The translations under genes and the position numbers were made by a program. From contig NZ_CP040005.1 of the NCBI RefSeq assembly GCF_005696555.1, forward strand, positions 2,418,001-2,482,000: a DNA stretch of 64,000 bases. The letters are read 5' to 3'. Below, in pieces: positions 31,049 through 41,092 of the stretch. This DNA comes from Actinomyces sp. oral taxon 171 str. F0337. GTDB taxonomy: Bacteria; Actinomycetota; Actinomycetes; Actinomycetales; Actinomycetaceae. Under the pieces are notes generated by a model. It ran no database searches, was not told where the DNA came from, and saw nothing but the letters and a program-made list of their open reading frames with translations. The first letter of the stretch is position 1; every line of letters begins with the position of its first letter.

Positions 31049-32346
31049 GCTTCCGGCACCATCCTTGTCAGGAGCTGGATGAAGTGGTCGATTCCGTCAC
31101 CGCCGCGGCGCTCCCACCCGTCGGACAGGAGCTTGGTGACGAGCTTCATGAGGCGCTTGCGCGGCAGCCCGTAGCGGGTGCACAGACGCATGACCTCGGG
31201 GTGCTCGATGAGGGCGACGAAGACACGGCCGAGCGTGTAGTAGCCGCCCATCTCGGAGCTGAGGGCCTTGGGGTACTGGGCCAGGACCTGCTCGCGGCCC
31301 GAGGTGGTCGTGCGGGCACCGGCCTGGGCGGCGGCCTGGGCGGCCAGGCGTCCGGACATGAGGGCCTGGGCGATGCCCTCGCCGTTGAAGGGCGAGACCA
31401 TGCCGCCTGCGTCGCCCAGCAGCATGAGGCCGTCGGCGTAGTGCGGCTTGCGGTTGAAGGCCATGGGCAGGGCGGCGCTGACCAGGCCGCCGACCTGGTT
31501 CTCCTGGGTGAAGCCCCATGAGGCCGGGACGTTGTCCATCCAGCGGTTGAACACGGCGCGGTAGTCGATGGAGGTGGCCTGGGCGCGCGAGGAGACCGAG
31601 CCGAGCCCGACGTTGACCAGCCCCTCCCCCACGGACCAGATCCAGCCGTAGCCGGGCAGGAGGTCGGACTTGCCGGGCGTGCCGTCCCACAGCTCGAGGC
31701 GGGACTCCATCCAGGCGTCCTTGGCGCGCGGGGAGCGGAAGTAGGCGCGCACGGCCACGCCCATGGGACGACGCTCGTTCTTGATGCGCCCGACGGCGGT
31801 GGCCAGACGGGCCGAGACCCCTCCGGCGTCGACGACCAGCGGGGCGGTGAAAGTGGTGGGCCCCTCGATGCCGGGGTAGGCGACCCGGTTGGTGGGGCGG
31901 GCCTCGACACCGGTGACGCGGCCGGTGGGCGAGGTGACGGGGCCGGTGACGGTGACGCCGGTGAGCAGGCGGGCGCCGGCCGCGGCGGCGTGCTCGGCCA
32001 GGTCGCGGTCGAGCAGGGCGCGGGGACGGGCCATCCCGTAGGAGGGGAAGGAGGCCTGCTCCGGCCAGGGGAAGTGGAGGAGGTGTCCGCCGCCGATGAC
32101 GCGCAGGCCCCGGTTGCGCTGCCAGCCGGAGGTGTCCACGCCCATGGAGACGAGCTCGCGTACGGCCGAGGGGGTCAGGCCGTCCCCGCAGACCTTGTCA
32201 CGGCCGAGCTCCTGCTTCTCCAGGAGGATGACATCGAGACCGAGAGTGGCCATGTGGTAGGCCGCCGAGGATCCGGCCGGCCCCGCCCCGACGACGATGA
32301 CGTCGGCAGTGGCTGAGGCGCTGGACTGGGCGGCTGCCTGAGTCAC
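31045..32346 (-). CDS. menJ: Geranylgeranyl-reductase-family flavoprotein, probable menaquinone reductase (MenJ-like)
   Basis: FAD-dependent reductase, about 433 aa, that saturates isoprenoid double bonds. The FAD fingerprint is VIVVGAGPAGSSAAYHMATLG, then LLEKQELGRDKVCGDGLTP and the second FAD motif LLGDAGGMVSPFNGEGIAQAL. I choose GTG 32346 with GGAGG upstream; the frame runs to 32667 but the extra sequence is not family-like. It is the first gene of the nuo unit and faces menG. In Mycobacterium the same family member, MenJ, hydrogenates one isoprene of menaquinone and lies beside menG and grcC. That context makes a menaquinone role more likely than chlorophyll-type or archaeal lipid reduction. 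Confidence 0.82.
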   Translation of the reverse strand: MTQAAAQSSASATADVIVVGAGPAGSSAAYHMATLGLDVILLEKQELGRDKVCGDGLTPSAVRELVSMGVDTSGWQRNRGLRVIGGGHLLHFPWPEQASFPSYGMARPRALLDRDLAEHAAAAGARLLTGVTVTGPVTSPTGRVTGVEARPTNRVAYPGIEGPTTFTAPLVVDAGGVSARLATAVGRIKNERRPMGVAVRAYFRSPRAKDAWMESRLELWDGTPGKSDLLPGYGWIWSVGEGLVNVGLGSVSSRAQATSIDYRAVFNRWMDNVPASWGFTQENQVGGLVSAALPMAFNRKPHYADGLMLLGDAGGMVSPFNGEGIAQALMSGRLAAQAAAQAGARTTTSGREQVLAQYPKALSSEMGGYYTLGRVFVALIEHPEVMRLCTRYGLPRKRLMKLVTKLLSDGWERRGGDGIDHFIQLLTRMVPEA

Positions 32347-32711
32347 TCGACCTTCCCTCCTCGGCACTTCTGGTACGGCGGGCGTTGTCATAGGCATCAC
32401 AGCTGGCACCGTAATGCAGGCCCCGCGCTCGGCGGAGCCTGTGCCGACTGTACCCAGGGGGCGAACGCCTCCATGACAAGACCGCCGACGGAGGCGACGA
32501 ACAGAGGTTTTCGTTGCTGTGACGGCAATGTTCAGGAAACTCCCCACCTCACCGAAGGATGGCGGCACCCCAGAATTACGCTGCAAGTGAGTAACGAATT
32601 TCAACACCGTCGGACGGGACCTGGGTCCTAGGGCGCCAACGAGTCGGTCAGGAGCGGTTGCCGGCACGCCTCGACGGCGATGCAGCGGCCGGGATTTGCG
32701 ATGATGACTCC
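32347..32711. promoter_or_regulatory. Divergent control region of menJ-nuo and menG
   Basis: 365 nt without a credible gene, between two divergent starts, so both the 19-kb nuo unit and menG must be controlled from here. I see no convincing -35/-10 pair or large hairpin. menG has no clear ribosome site and may be leaderless. Confidence 0.5.
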
Positions 32712-33437
32712 ATGAGCCGATCCCCCCTTCGAGCCAGCCTCGCCAAGGACCCGCGTGAGGTCGCCGGGATGTTCGACGCCGTCGCGCGGCGTTACGACCT
32801 GTCCAATGACGTGATGAGCCTGTTCCAGGTGCACATGTGGCGCCGGGTGACGTGCGCGGCCGTCGCCGCGAGACCGGGGACGCGCGTCCTGGACCTGGCC
32901 GCCGGGACCGGCACCTCCTCGGTGGAGTACGCCGCCGACGGCGCCGAGGTCGTGGCCTGCGACTTCTCCACGGGCATGGTGGCCGAGGGCAAGCGCCGCC
33001 ACCCCGAGATCGCCTTCGTGGCCGGGGACGCCACGGCGCTGCCCTTCGCCGATGAGAGCTTCGACGTCGTCACCATCTCCTACGGGCTGCGCAACGTGCA
33101 GGACACGGCGCGGGCGCTGTCGGAGATGCGCCGGGTGACGGTTCCGGGCGGGCGGATCGTCATCGCGGAGTTCTCCACCCCGGCCTGGCCGGCCTTCCGT
33201 CCTCTGTACCGCTTCTACCTGGGCAGCGCCCTGCCGGCCGCCGCCCGTCTGGTCTCATCGAACACCGCGGCCTATGACTACCTGGGCGAGTCGATCCTGG
33301 CCTGGCCGGACCAGAGGGAGCTGGCCGGTCTCATGCAGGAGGCCGGTTGGCGGGGCGTGGGCTACAAGAACCTCTCCGGCGGGATCGTCGCGGTCCACCG
33401 GGCCACGCGACCCCTGCGCGCCCGGGGCGAGCAGTGA
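32712..33437 (+). CDS. menG: Demethylmenaquinone methyltransferase
   Basis: SAM-dependent C-methylation of demethylmenaquinone, the last core step of menaquinone synthesis; 241 aa. UbiE/MenG signatures are [36 protein letters not shown] (SAM site), [15 protein letters not shown] and [11 protein letters not shown] start at ATG 32712, as [10 protein letters not shown] begins the family alignment; the open frame from 32658 adds 18 unlikely residues. The isochorismate synthase gene follows after 34 nt. Confidence 0.94.
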   Translation: MSRSPLRASLAKDPREVAGMFDAVARRYDLSNDVMSLFQVHMWRRVTCAAVAARPGTRVLDLAAGTGTSSVEYAADGAEVVACDFSTGMVAEGKRRHPEIAFVAGDATALPFADESFDVVTISYGLRNVQDTARALSEMRRVTVPGGRIVIAEFSTPAWPAFRPLYRFYLGSALPAAARLVSSNTAAYDYLGESILAWPDQRELAGLMQEAGWRGVGYKNLSGGIVAVHRATRPLRARGEQ

Positions 33438-33471
33438 ACGCTGCTCCGAGCACCGCCCAGGGGCCGACGTC

Positions 33472-34833
33472 GTGAGGGCGGAGCACTGCCTGGCCGACCC
33501 GCCGCGCCTGTCCTTCCGCACCCACGAGCTGCCCGAGGGCGCGCTGGAGGGGCTCGCCCTCATCGACCTGCTGGCGGGCCGTGAGGATGTCAGCTCCTGG
33601 GTGCACGAAGGGCGCGGACTCATCGGCCTGGGCCGCGTCCTGGTGATCGAGGCCGCCGGGGCGGATCGCATCGAGGCGCTGAGGGCCGCGTGGCGGGCCG
33701 TCGTCGGCGCGGCCTGGTGGCGCGATGCGCTGGTCCGCCCCGGGACGGGGCCGGTGGCCCTGGGTGTGATCACCTTCTCCCCCGCCTCGCAGCAGTCCTC
33801 AGTCCTGGTGGTTCCCGAGGTCGTCGTCGGGTGCGACGGCTCCGGCACCTGGTTGACGACCGTGGTACCCGTAGCTGCCGACGGTGCGGAGCCGGAGCAC
33901 CCGGATCCTGAGATCCGCCTGGGGGCGATGGTGGCGGAGGCGCGCACCGTGATCGGCCGGGAGCAATCCGGCGACGACGGGGACTCCGGCGGCACCACCA
34001 CCGTTGAGGCCGGGGCTCTCAGCGAGGAGCAGTGGTGCCGGGCGGTGTCCGCCACGCAGGAGCGGATGCGTGCCGGGCGGGCCCGCAAGGTGGTCCTGGC
34101 CCGTGACGTTCTGGCCTACCCGGGCGCGCCGCTAGCCACCGGCACGGTGCTGCGGCGCCTGGCCCGCGACTACCCCTCCACCTGGGTCTTCGCCGTCGAC
34201 CAGATGGTGGGGGCCAGCCCTGAGCTGCTGATGCGCCTGCGGGACCGACGCCTCATCAGCAGGGTGCTGGCCGGTACGGCACGCCGGCACGCCGGCGAGG
34301 ACGCCCTGGCGACGGCGCGCCTGGCGTCCTGGCTGGAGGGCTCGGAGAAGAACAACCGGGAGCACGAGCTGGCCCGGGACTCGGCGATCACGGCGCTGGA
34401 GCCGCTGTGCTCAGTGGTGGAGGCCCCGGCCCGCTTCGTCCTGACGCTGCCGAATGTGCTGCACCTGGCCAGTGATGTCACCGGGGTCGTCGCCGGGGAC
34501 ACCGGGGCACTGGCGCTGGTGGACGCGCTGCACCCGACGGCGGCCGTGTGCGGGACACCGACGCAGGCTGCCGCGCGCCTGATCGAGGAGGCCGAGTCCA
34601 TGGACCGGGGGCGTTACGCCGGGCCCGTGGGCTGGGTCGACTGGCATGGCGAGGGCGAGTGGTGCATCGCGCTGCGCAGCGCCCAGCTGCCCGCAGGAGG
34701 TCCTGGACCGCAGTCCCCCGCGAGAGTGTTCGGGGGCGGCGGCATCATGCCGGACTCCGAGCCGGTCGACGAGCTGGCGGAGACGATCGCCAAGATGCGC
34801 CCCATGCTGGGTGCCCTGAACGTGCGTCTCTGA
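33472..34833 (+). CDS. menF: Isochorismate synthase (menaquinone pathway)
   Basis: Chorismate-utilising enzyme, about 453 aa, converting chorismate to isochorismate, first step of menaquinone synthesis. The C-terminal chorismate-binding domain shows KVVLARDV, FAVDQMVGASPELLMRL, RVLAGTARRH, KNNREHELA, DALHPTAAVCGTP and RYAGPVGWVD. The start is uncertain: GTG 33472 is the first good codon after menG, with only a weak AGGGG upstream; the longer frame from 33274 overlaps menG and is not family-like. An entC-type siderophore role is possible but the neighbours favour menF. Confidence 0.9.
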   Translation: MRAEHCLADPPRLSFRTHELPEGALEGLALIDLLAGREDVSSWVHEGRGLIGLGRVLVIEAAGADRIEALRAAWRAVVGAAWWRDALVRPGTGPVALGVITFSPASQQSSVLVVPEVVVGCDGSGTWLTTVVPVAADGAEPEHPDPEIRLGAMVAEARTVIGREQSGDDGDSGGTTTVEAGALSEEQWCRAVSATQERMRAGRARKVVLARDVLAYPGAPLATGTVLRRLARDYPSTWVFAVDQMVGASPELLMRLRDRRLISRVLAGTARRHAGEDALATARLASWLEGSEKNNREHELARDSAITALEPLCSVVEAPARFVLTLPNVLHLASDVTGVVAGDTGALALVDALHPTAAVCGTPTQAAARLIEEAESMDRGRYAGPVGWVDWHGEGEWCIALRSAQLPAGGPGPQSPARVFGGGGIMPDSEPVDELAETIAKMRPMLGALNVRL

Positions 34834-34856
34834 GGCCTCTCCGAGCGGGTAGCGCG

Positions 34857-36584
34857 TCAGGAGTCCTTGCGCTCGGCCAGGGTCACGTCGATGTCCTGCT
34901 TCTTGGAGTCGCGGATGACCGTGAGCTTGACCTTGTCGTTGGCGGAGTACTGGCGTACGTAACCGGTCAGCGCCGACCCCTGGGAGGTGGTCTTGCCATC
35001 GATGGCGATGATGACGTCGTCTTTCTTCAGGCCGGCCTTGTCTGCGGGTGAGCCGCCCTCGACCAAGACGACCTTGGCACCGGCGCGCATCTCGCCGTCG
35101 ACCTCGGCGCCACCGGTCTCCACCTTAACGCCCAGGTAGGCGTGGGTGGCCGTGCCGGACTTGATGAGCTGCTTGGCGACCTTGTCCGCCAGCTTGACGG
35201 GAATGGCGAAGCCGATGCCGATGCTTCCCGAGCCGCCCTCACCGCCACTGGAGCTCCCCATGGTGGCGATGGAGCTGGTGATCCCGATGACCCGCCCCTT
35301 CTCGTCGAAGAGCGGCCCGCCGGAGTTGCCGGGGTTGATGGCGGCGTCGATCTGGATGGCGTTGGTGTAGACCGCCGAGGACGGGGAGCCTCCTCCTGAG
35401 CCGTCCTCACTCTGGGAGTTGATGACAGGACGGTCCAGGGCCGAGATGATGCCGGTGGTGACGGTGGAGGACAGGCCCAGCGGGTTACCGATGGCCATGA
35501 CGTCCTGACCGGTGGCCAGCTTGTCGGAGTCGCCGAGCTGGGCGACGGTGAGGTTGTCGGGGGCGTCCTTGAGCTGGATGACCGCCAGGTCAGTGGCAGG
35601 GTCGGTACCGGTGGGCTCGGCCTCGTAGACGCGGCCATCGGCCAGCGTCACCAGGATCTGCGAGGCACCCGCCACCACATGGTTGTTCGTGATGATGTGC
35701 CCCTCCTTGTCGAAGATGACTCCGGACCCCAGGGCCTTGCCGTTGCCGGTGGTGATGGCGATGGACACGACGGCATTGGACACCGCGGCCGAGACGGCCT
35801 CCCAGTCGGGGGCCTGACCGGTGCTGTCGACGGTCTGGGTCGTGTCACCGGTGGCGATCGCGGTGGGCGCGGCCGAGGAGTGCGATGCGGCGTTCCCACC
35901 GCGAGCGTCCATGTAGTTGACCGCCACGACGGCACCACCGGCGCCCAGCAGGGAGGCGACCACCACAGAGGCCACGAGGGCGAACCAGCCCGGCCCGCGG
36001 CGCCTCTTGGTGTCTCTCTCACTGCCTGCGGCCTTCGAGGTCGCGTAGAAGGACTCCCCGGTGGGGGCGCCGGGCGCCGCGTAGCCACCGGGCGTCGTCG
36101 GGACGGTCGTGTAGGGCGAGCCGAAATAGGCCTGCTGCTCCTGAGAGGCGGGGTACTGGCCCTGGTGATAAGGCTGCTGCTGAGGCTGCGACTGGGACTC
36201 CTGGTACGACTGCTGCTGGGGCTGGTACTGCCCCTGGGCGGAGTCAGCGTAGGCCGACGCGGACCGGTCGGCGGGCAGCTGCGAGGTGGGCGGCTCGGTG
36301 GGCAGCTGCCGGGTGTCGTTCCAGCGCTGCGCGTCTGCGCTCTGAGGCGGGACCGGCTCGGGGCGAGGACCGTCGGCGGCGTGGGCCTGAGACGGGTCCT
36401 CGTAGCCGACCTGGTTCTCCTGGTTCTCAGTCGAGCGCTGGGCCTCGCTGCCGGAGACCGCCGCACCCGGGCCGCTCTGGCTGCCGACGGACCAGGAGTC
36501 GACACCGGAGTGACTGTCGTCTGCCGCCGCTCCGGGCTCAGTGGGCCGGTGGGCCTCCGGGTTCGCCTCGTCGTATCCGCTCAT
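34857..36584 (-). CDS. htrA: HtrA/DegP-like membrane-anchored serine protease with PDZ domain
   Basis: Envelope quality-control protease, 575 aa. The first 195 residues are cytoplasmic, very rich in Gln, Pro and Ser, followed by KRRRGPGW and one membrane helix (about 200-225). The trypsin-like domain has the triad His in IITNNHVVAGAS, Asp in PATDLAVIQL and Ser in INPGNSGGPLF. A PDZ domain follows, with AYLGVKV and GSPADKAGLKKDDVIIAIDG. It ends 23 nt from the convergent menF. The topology, disordered N-terminal segment then protease outside, is standard for actinobacteria (compare PepD). Confidence 0.93.
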   Translation of the reverse strand: MSGYDEANPEAHRPTEPGAAADDSHSGVDSWSVGSQSGPGAAVSGSEAQRSTENQENQVGYEDPSQAHAADGPRPEPVPPQSADAQRWNDTRQLPTEPPTSQLPADRSASAYADSAQGQYQPQQQSYQESQSQPQQQPYHQGQYPASQEQQAYFGSPYTTVPTTPGGYAAPGAPTGESFYATSKAAGSERDTKRRRGPGWFALVASVVVASLLGAGGAVVAVNYMDARGGNAASHSSAAPTAIATGDTTQTVDSTGQAPDWEAVSAAVSNAVVSIAITTGNGKALGSGVIFDKEGHIITNNHVVAGASQILVTLADGRVYEAEPTGTDPATDLAVIQLKDAPDNLTVAQLGDSDKLATGQDVMAIGNPLGLSSTVTTGIISALDRPVINSQSEDGSGGGSPSSAVYTNAIQIDAAINPGNSGGPLFDEKGRVIGITSSIATMGSSSGGEGGSGSIGIGFAIPVKLADKVAKQLIKSGTATHAYLGVKVETGGAEVDGEMRAGAKVVLVEGGSPADKAGLKKDDVIIAIDGKTTSQGSALTGYVRQYSANDKVKLTVIRDSKKQDIDVTLAERKDS

Positions 36585-36796
36585 CTGTGCTCCTCCTCGG
36601 GCGTGTCGCCCTCTCCAGATCCACGGGTAGACAACACCCGGGCTCTGTACCGTTTCCGATGATTCCCTGAGGCTGTGCTGTGGATCGTGTGACCGTTGTG
36701 TCGCAGCGGACTGGGAGTCCGGCGGTGGGTTCGGGGTGAGCCGAGCCGTCTTCCGCGGGTCCTATGCCGCTGGCTGCTGTTCATCTCTATCGTTAT

Positions 36797-38572
36797 TCAT
36801 GTTGTCACGGCGTGAGGACCGTGCCTCGTGGTCTCCCAGACGACGACGCTCAGGCCGTCGACTGGCTCGGCCAAGAGCCTCCGGAGGGCCGCGACATCAT
36901 CGGGGACATGGACCCGGGCCCCCAGGGCGGTGGCCAGTGCAGCAATACTCGCACACTGGGGGGCGGTGAAAAGCCGTTCAAACCGACCAGACGGCGTGGT
37001 GTGGGCGTACTCAAGGTGGGAGAAGATCGCACCCCCGCCGTCGTCGACGACGATCACCTGCAGGTCGGGCTCCTCCTCACGCACGCCCCGGCTCATGGAC
37101 ATGGCGTCGTGGAGGAAGGCGAGATCTCCCATCACGGCACGAACCGGTCGACCCGAGGCCATCCACAGTCCGATGCCGGTGGCGATGGTGCCGTCGATGC
37201 CCGCCAGGCCGCGGTTCGCAACAGCCTTCGGGGCGGCGCCACCGGGCTGGGCGAGTCGGTCCAGGCGCCGCACCGTCATGGAGGAGCCCAGCAGGAGGGT
37301 GGGGGTGTCGGGAGCCAGGCTCGCCTCCCACGCGGCCCGGACCACGGCGTCGGCGCTGCTGAAGCGGCCCGGATCAGGAAGATCCGCCACGGCCTGGCGC
37401 CAGGAGTCGGTCCAGGCCGCATCGGCCCGTTCCAGACCGAGGGCGGCGACCAGCCGGACCGCCTGGAGGGCGACGTCGTCGACAGGCTCCTGATCGGGAC
37501 CGTCGACGGGGATGATCCGTCGGGCCCGCCCGGGGACGTCGGTCCACCGGGCGTGCTCGGTCAGGACGGTGATATCGAGGTCCTCGCGCCCCAGGAGCGC
37601 GGTGACGGATCGACTGAGGCTGGGGTGGCCGAGGACGAGGAGGTGATCGGTGCGCTCAGTGAGCGCAAGGCCCGCCGGGGTACCCAGCAGCTCGGCGTAA
37701 CGGATCAGGGCCTGGGTGCCGCTGCGGGCCTGGGAGGTGGGTTCGGCCAGGAGCGGCCAGTCGAGGTGCTCGGCCAGAGACCTGGCCAGGGCACCGACGG
37801 CCGGGTGGGCGGTGTCGCCGGCGACGACGAGCCCCCTCCCCACCGATGGGGAGCCGTGGCCGGCCTGCTGGCGATCATCGACCACCAGGGCGCGGGCCGG
37901 TACCGCTGCCCGGGAAGCCGTGGCCGCCGGCGGGCCAAGCCGCGTCGGAACAGCCGGCACTGCGCCGTCCGCCGTCAGGGGCGGGCGGAAGCGGGCGTTG
38001 ATCTGAACCGGCCCGCGATCCCGACTGAGGGCCCCGGTGGCCGCGACGACGGCGCGGCGCACCTGCCCTGTGATGGCGGCGTCGGCCGCACCGTCTCCGA
38101 GGTCGGCGGCCAGGTCGGCGGGCAGGTCGATGCCCAGGCGCAGGGCCGGTGCGAAGAGCCCGGTCTGTTCGGTGGTCTGGCTGGCGCCGGTGCCGACCAG
38201 CTCATGGGGACGGTCTGCGCTGATGACAAGCAGGGGGATGCCGGCGGCGTCGGCCTCGCTGACGGCCGGGTGGAGGTTGGAGACGGCCGTCCCCGAGGTG
38301 GTCACGACGGCGGCGCAGCGACTGTGCCCGGTCAGGGCGTGGGCGCGGGCGGCCCCCAGGGCGATGAAGCCTGCGCTGCGCTCATCCAGGACGACGCGCA
38401 GTCGTAGGTGCCCGGCGTCGGCGGCATCCGCCAGGGCATCCGCCAGCGGGGCGCTGCGCGATCCCGGGCACAGGACGATCTCACGCACACCCTCGACCAA
38501 GAGGGCCGCCACGAGGCTGCGGGCGTCGGCCATGGCGGGCGGGAGCTGCGAGCTCTCCGGGAAGTCGGTCAC
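36797..38572 (-). CDS. menD: 2-succinyl-5-enolpyruvyl-6-hydroxy-3-cyclohexene-1-carboxylate synthase
   Basis: Thiamine-diphosphate enzyme joining isochorismate and 2-oxoglutarate, about 591 aa. Motifs are VREIVLCPGSRSAPLA, LDERSAGFIALGAARA, VTTSGTAVSNLHPAVSEA and ISADRPHELVGTGASQTTEQ, and the ThDP site GDLAFLHDAMSM followed by VIVVDDGGGAIF. The open frame runs to 38737; I choose GTG 38572, where similarity to MenD N-termini begins, but no strong ribosome site decides it. It lies 94 nt downstream of menC and upstream of htrA. Confidence 0.93.
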   Translation of the reverse strand: MTDFPESSQLPPAMADARSLVAALLVEGVREIVLCPGSRSAPLADALADAADAGHLRLRVVLDERSAGFIALGAARAHALTGHSRCAAVVTTSGTAVSNLHPAVSEADAAGIPLLVISADRPHELVGTGASQTTEQTGLFAPALRLGIDLPADLAADLGDGAADAAITGQVRRAVVAATGALSRDRGPVQINARFRPPLTADGAVPAVPTRLGPPAATASRAAVPARALVVDDRQQAGHGSPSVGRGLVVAGDTAHPAVGALARSLAEHLDWPLLAEPTSQARSGTQALIRYAELLGTPAGLALTERTDHLLVLGHPSLSRSVTALLGREDLDITVLTEHARWTDVPGRARRIIPVDGPDQEPVDDVALQAVRLVAALGLERADAAWTDSWRQAVADLPDPGRFSSADAVVRAAWEASLAPDTPTLLLGSSMTVRRLDRLAQPGGAAPKAVANRGLAGIDGTIATGIGLWMASGRPVRAVMGDLAFLHDAMSMSRGVREEEPDLQVIVVDDGGGAIFSHLEYAHTTPSGRFERLFTAPQCASIAALATALGARVHVPDDVAALRRLLAEPVDGLSVVVWETTRHGPHAVTT

Positions 38573-38666
38573 AGGGGCGAGGATACGAGAGCACGCGGCC
38601 TGCTCTGTGCTGCGATTAGTCACAGTAGGACGGCCCGGTGAGCCCACCGCACGGTTCGGGCAGGGG

Positions 38667-39779
38667 CTACAGCGGCAGCCCGGCCACGGCCCGGCTCGGA
38701 TCGCGGGCCTCGCGCTGGCGGCGGGCGTGCAGGGCACCGGCCAGGTGCAGCAGGCGCGTCTGCCAGTGCCTGGTGAGGTAGGGCCCCGCCTTGACCTCGC
38801 TCAGGAGACGCTCGGAGACGGGGGTGGCGGCGTCAAGACGCAGGCTCCCGTTGCTGGGAAGAACGCTGGGGTCGGCGACGTCCTGGCTGAGCAGGCGCAA
38901 GGTCCCCAGGCCGCAGGCGTGGCTGAGGGACGGCAGGCTGAAGGCGAGGGTGGCGCCAGTCATGATGCCCACGGAGGTGTCCAAGGCGGAGGAGACGACC
39001 GCGGGCAGTCCGAGGCGCTCGGCCATGTCCAGGGCCCGGTGCACCCCGCCCAGCGGGGCCACCTTGAGGATGGCGACGTCGGCGGCGCGCCGGTGGACGA
39101 TCTCCATGGGATTGGCCGATAGCCGGATCGACTCGTCCGCGGCGATGGGCACATCGACGGTGCGGCGCAGGTCGGCCAGGTCGTGGACGGTGGCGCAGGG
39201 CTGTTCGACGTACTCCAGTCCTCCGGCGGCCCGGTCCATGAGGGGCAGGTTCTCACGGGCGGCGTCCAGGTCCCAGGCGCCGTTGACGTCGATGCGCACC
39301 TTCCCGGAACGCCCCAGGGCCGAGCGGACCGCCTCGAGGCGCTCCAGGTCCGACGAGCGCTTGTCACTGCTGCCGCTGACCTTGACCTTGGCGGTCCTGG
39401 CTCCGGAGACCCGCACCAGCTCGGCAGCGTCCTCGGCGCCGACCTCGGGGACGGTGACGTTGACGGAGACGGTCTCGCGGTAGCGGGGAAGGACGGAGTT
39501 TCCCAGGGCCTGGGACAGCCCGGAGGCGAGCCATGGAGCACTGGCCTCCGACCCGTAGTCCCAGAACGGCGCGACCTCACCCCAGCCCCCGGGGCCGTGG
39601 AGCAGGACGCCGTCGCGACGGGTGATGCCGCGAAACGGTGTCGTCAGGGGGATGTCCCAGACGACGACGCGGTCGATGCGATCCAGCAGACCGGTGGAGT
39701 CCTGAGCATGGAGAGAGGCGATGTCGATCTCGCCGTTGGCATGCTGTTGGTCCGGACTCACGGGCAACAGAATACGCAT
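38667..39779 (-). CDS. menC: o-Succinylbenzoate synthase
   Basis: Enolase-superfamily dehydratase, about 370 aa, making o-succinylbenzoate from the MenD/MenH product. Catalytic residues are in AKVKVSG (KxK), RIDVNGAW (metal Asp), YVEQPC (metal Glu), IAADES (metal Asp) and ILKVAPLGG (second Lys). I use ATG 39779; a TTG three codons upstream is possible. Together with menD, menF and menG it gives most of the classical menaquinone route; menA, menB, menE and menH are not in the window. Confidence 0.93.
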   Translation of the reverse strand: MRILLPVSPDQQHANGEIDIASLHAQDSTGLLDRIDRVVVWDIPLTTPFRGITRRDGVLLHGPGGWGEVAPFWDYGSEASAPWLASGLSQALGNSVLPRYRETVSVNVTVPEVGAEDAAELVRVSGARTAKVKVSGSSDKRSSDLERLEAVRSALGRSGKVRIDVNGAWDLDAARENLPLMDRAAGGLEYVEQPCATVHDLADLRRTVDVPIAADESIRLSANPMEIVHRRAADVAILKVAPLGGVHRALDMAERLGLPAVVSSALDTSVGIMTGATLAFSLPSLSHACGLGTLRLLSQDVADPSVLPSNGSLRLDAATPVSERLLSEVKAGPYLTRHWQTRLLHLAGALHARRQREARDPSRAVAGLPL

Positions 39780-39912
39780 GATCTTCAATCAACATGATGA
39801 AACCGGAACAAGGGTGGCGGGCCCCACCTCAACGAACGCCCGAACGGGAGCCGTACGACGTCGTCGGCCGGAGACCCGCTCCCCTGCCGGTTCCGCCGCT
39901 TCAGTCCGCCGA

Positions 39913-40941
39913 TCAGTCGCCCAGGGTGGCGACCATGACCGCCTTGATGGTGTGCATGCGGTTCTCGGCCTGGTCGAAGACGATGGAGGCCTCGGACTCG
40001 AAGACGTCGTTGGTGACCTCGACGCCGTCCATGCCGGTGGCCTGGAAGATCTCCTCACCCACGGTCGTGTTGCGGTCGTGGTAAGCGGGCAGGCAGTGCA
40101 TGAACCTGGCCTGCGGACCGGCGATCTCCATGAGCGAGGCGTTGACCTGGTAGGGGCGCAGCAGGGCGATGCGCTCGTCCCAGACCTCCTTGGGCTCACC
40201 CATGGAGACCCAGATGTCGGTGTGGATGAAGTCGACGCCGGCAACGCCCTCCTCGACCGACTCGGTCAGGGTGACGCGGGCACCGGTGGAGTCGGCGAGC
40301 CGGCGGGCGGCCGCGACGCACTCGTCGTCGGGCCACAGCTCCTTGGGAGCCACGATGCGCACGTCAGCGCCCAGGAGCGCACCGTTGACGAGCAGCGAGC
40401 GCCCCATGTTGAAGCGGGCGTCGCCGATGTAGGCGTAGGAGATCTCGCCGGCGGGCTTGCCGGCGTGCTCAAGCATCGTCAGGGAGTCGCACAGCATCTG
40501 GGTGGGGTGCCACTCGTCGGTCAGACCGTTCCACACCGGCACGCCGGACAGGGCGGCGAGCTCCTCGACCTTGGACTGCTTGTCACCGCGGTACTCGATG
40601 CCGTCGAACATGCGGCCCAGGACCCGGGCGGTGTCCGCCACGGACTCCTTGTGACCCATCTGGGAGCCCGAGGGGTCCAGGTAGGTGACGTGGGCGCCCT
40701 GGTCGTGGGAACCGACCTCGAAGGAGCAGCGGGTGCGCGTCGAGGTCTTCTCGAAGACGAGGGCGATGTTCCTGCCTTCCAGGTGACGAACCTCCTGTCC
40801 GGCCTTCTTGGCCGCCTTGAGCTGGGCGGCCAGCTCGATGAGCGCCATCCACTCGGCGGGGGTGAAGTCGAGCTCCTTGAGGAAGCTGCGGCCCTTGAGG
40901 CCGGCGAGGACGGTGGGGTCTGGAGCGGCGAGCGCGGTCAT
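39913..40941 (-). CDS. argF: Ornithine carbamoyltransferase
   Basis: Converts ornithine and carbamoyl phosphate to citrulline, 342 aa. The carbamoyl-phosphate site [15 protein letters not shown], the motif [12 protein letters not shown] and the ornithine-loop HCLPAYHD are all present. AAAGGA lies 6 nt before ATG 40941. No other arginine gene is next to it, so the sequence does not decide between biosynthetic and catabolic (ArcB) use. Confidence 0.95.
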   Translation of the reverse strand: MTALAAPDPTVLAGLKGRSFLKELDFTPAEWMALIELAAQLKAAKKAGQEVRHLEGRNIALVFEKTSTRTRCSFEVGSHDQGAHVTYLDPSGSQMGHKESVADTARVLGRMFDGIEYRGDKQSKVEELAALSGVPVWNGLTDEWHPTQMLCDSLTMLEHAGKPAGEISYAYIGDARFNMGRSLLVNGALLGADVRIVAPKELWPDDECVAAARRLADSTGARVTLTESVEEGVAGVDFIHTDIWVSMGEPKEVWDERIALLRPYQVNASLMEIAGPQARFMHCLPAYHDRNTTVGEEIFQATGMDGVEVTNDVFESEASIVFDQAENRMHTIKAVMVATLGD

Positions 40942-41092
40942 AAGGGTCCTTTCAGTGCGGTAAGCCGGGATGATGGTGAGGCACGCTCCTCGCCCGCACC
41001 GACCGCTGCCGTCAGTGCGAGACGTCTCCCACAGGCTTTGTAGAATGACTCAAACGGTTGAATCCACGATCAGGCCGATCAGAAGGGAATCC